Source of the DNA: Caryophanales bacterium UBA4100
GTDB lineage: Bacteria; Bacillota; Bacilli; Paenibacillales; UBA4045
Assembly: GCA_002383285.1 (NCBI GenBank)
Contig: DFXU01000067.1
Coordinates: forward strand, 16,635-22,676
Reading direction: 5' to 3'
Length of the DNA: 6,042 bases
Part shown: positions 5,968-6,042 of the stretch, one piece after another
How positions within the stretch are numbered: position 1 is the stretch's first letter
Layout: each line of letters starts with the position of its first letter
The notes under the pieces: model-generated
What the model saw: only the letters and a program-made list of their open reading frames with translations
Told to the model about the DNA's origin: nothing
Databases searched by the model: none
Position numbers and translations under genes: made by a program

Positions 5968-6042
5968 GAGCTTGCTTTGAATCTTTATGCCATATGCTTC
6001 ACCATAGGTTAGCTTTAATCTTTTGTGAGTATTGTATAATCC
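5968..6042. other. Right-edge intergenic tail with a -10-like TATAAT
   Basis: These 75 nt after the GGDEF-EAL stop show no convincing hairpin plus T-run, so the gene's terminator is not visible here. TATAAT at 6035-6040 is a perfect -10 hexamer, but no good -35 lies 16-18 nt upstream. It may be the promoter of the next rightward gene or simply an AT-rich coincidence. Confidence 0.3.

Overview
The window looks like chromosomal DNA from a low-to-mid GC Gram-positive bacterium, most likely of the Bacillales (Paenibacillus/Bacillus type). The reasons are AGGAG ribosome binding sites, a sigma-A-type promoter with an extended -10, and a SWIM zinc-finger gene overlapping a SNF2 helicase gene, a pairing I recall from Bacillus subtilis as ywqB/ywqA. 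The genus is an inference. No mobile element, tRNA, rRNA or CRISPR array is visible.

Layout. (1) Positions 1-1848, minus strand: the N-terminal 616 residues of a SNF2-family ATP-dependent helicase, cut by the left edge just after its first helicase motifs. (2) Positions 1845-3491, minus strand: a complete 548-residue SWIM zinc-finger protein, whose stop overlaps the helicase start in an ATGA. The two form one operon read leftwards. (3) Positions 3492-3843: a 352-bp divergent intergenic region. It holds a good promoter for the leftward operon (TCGACA-N17-TAAAAT with TGn), weaker promoter candidates for the rightward gene, and a perfect 15-bp palindrome next to the rightward gene's ribosome binding site. 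(4) Positions 3844-5967, plus strand: a 707-residue cytoplasmic cyclic-di-GMP protein with order PAS-PAS-GGDEF-EAL; the synthase, inhibitory and phosphodiesterase motifs all look intact. (5) Positions 5968-6042: a short tail with no clear terminator and a -10-like TATAAT at the right edge.

How the genes work together. The SWIM protein and SNF2 helicase probably act together on nucleic acid: a zinc-dependent binding module plus a DNA-translocating motor. The divergent gene is a sensor that makes or breaks the second messenger cyclic-di-GMP. Nothing shows a functional link across the divergent region, and they may simply be neighbours. Nothing here amounts to a new system. The points most worth a second look are the ungapped tandem PAS duplication, the palindrome in front of the cyclic-di-GMP gene, and the coupled SWIM/SNF2 pair with its large, poorly explained N-terminal region.
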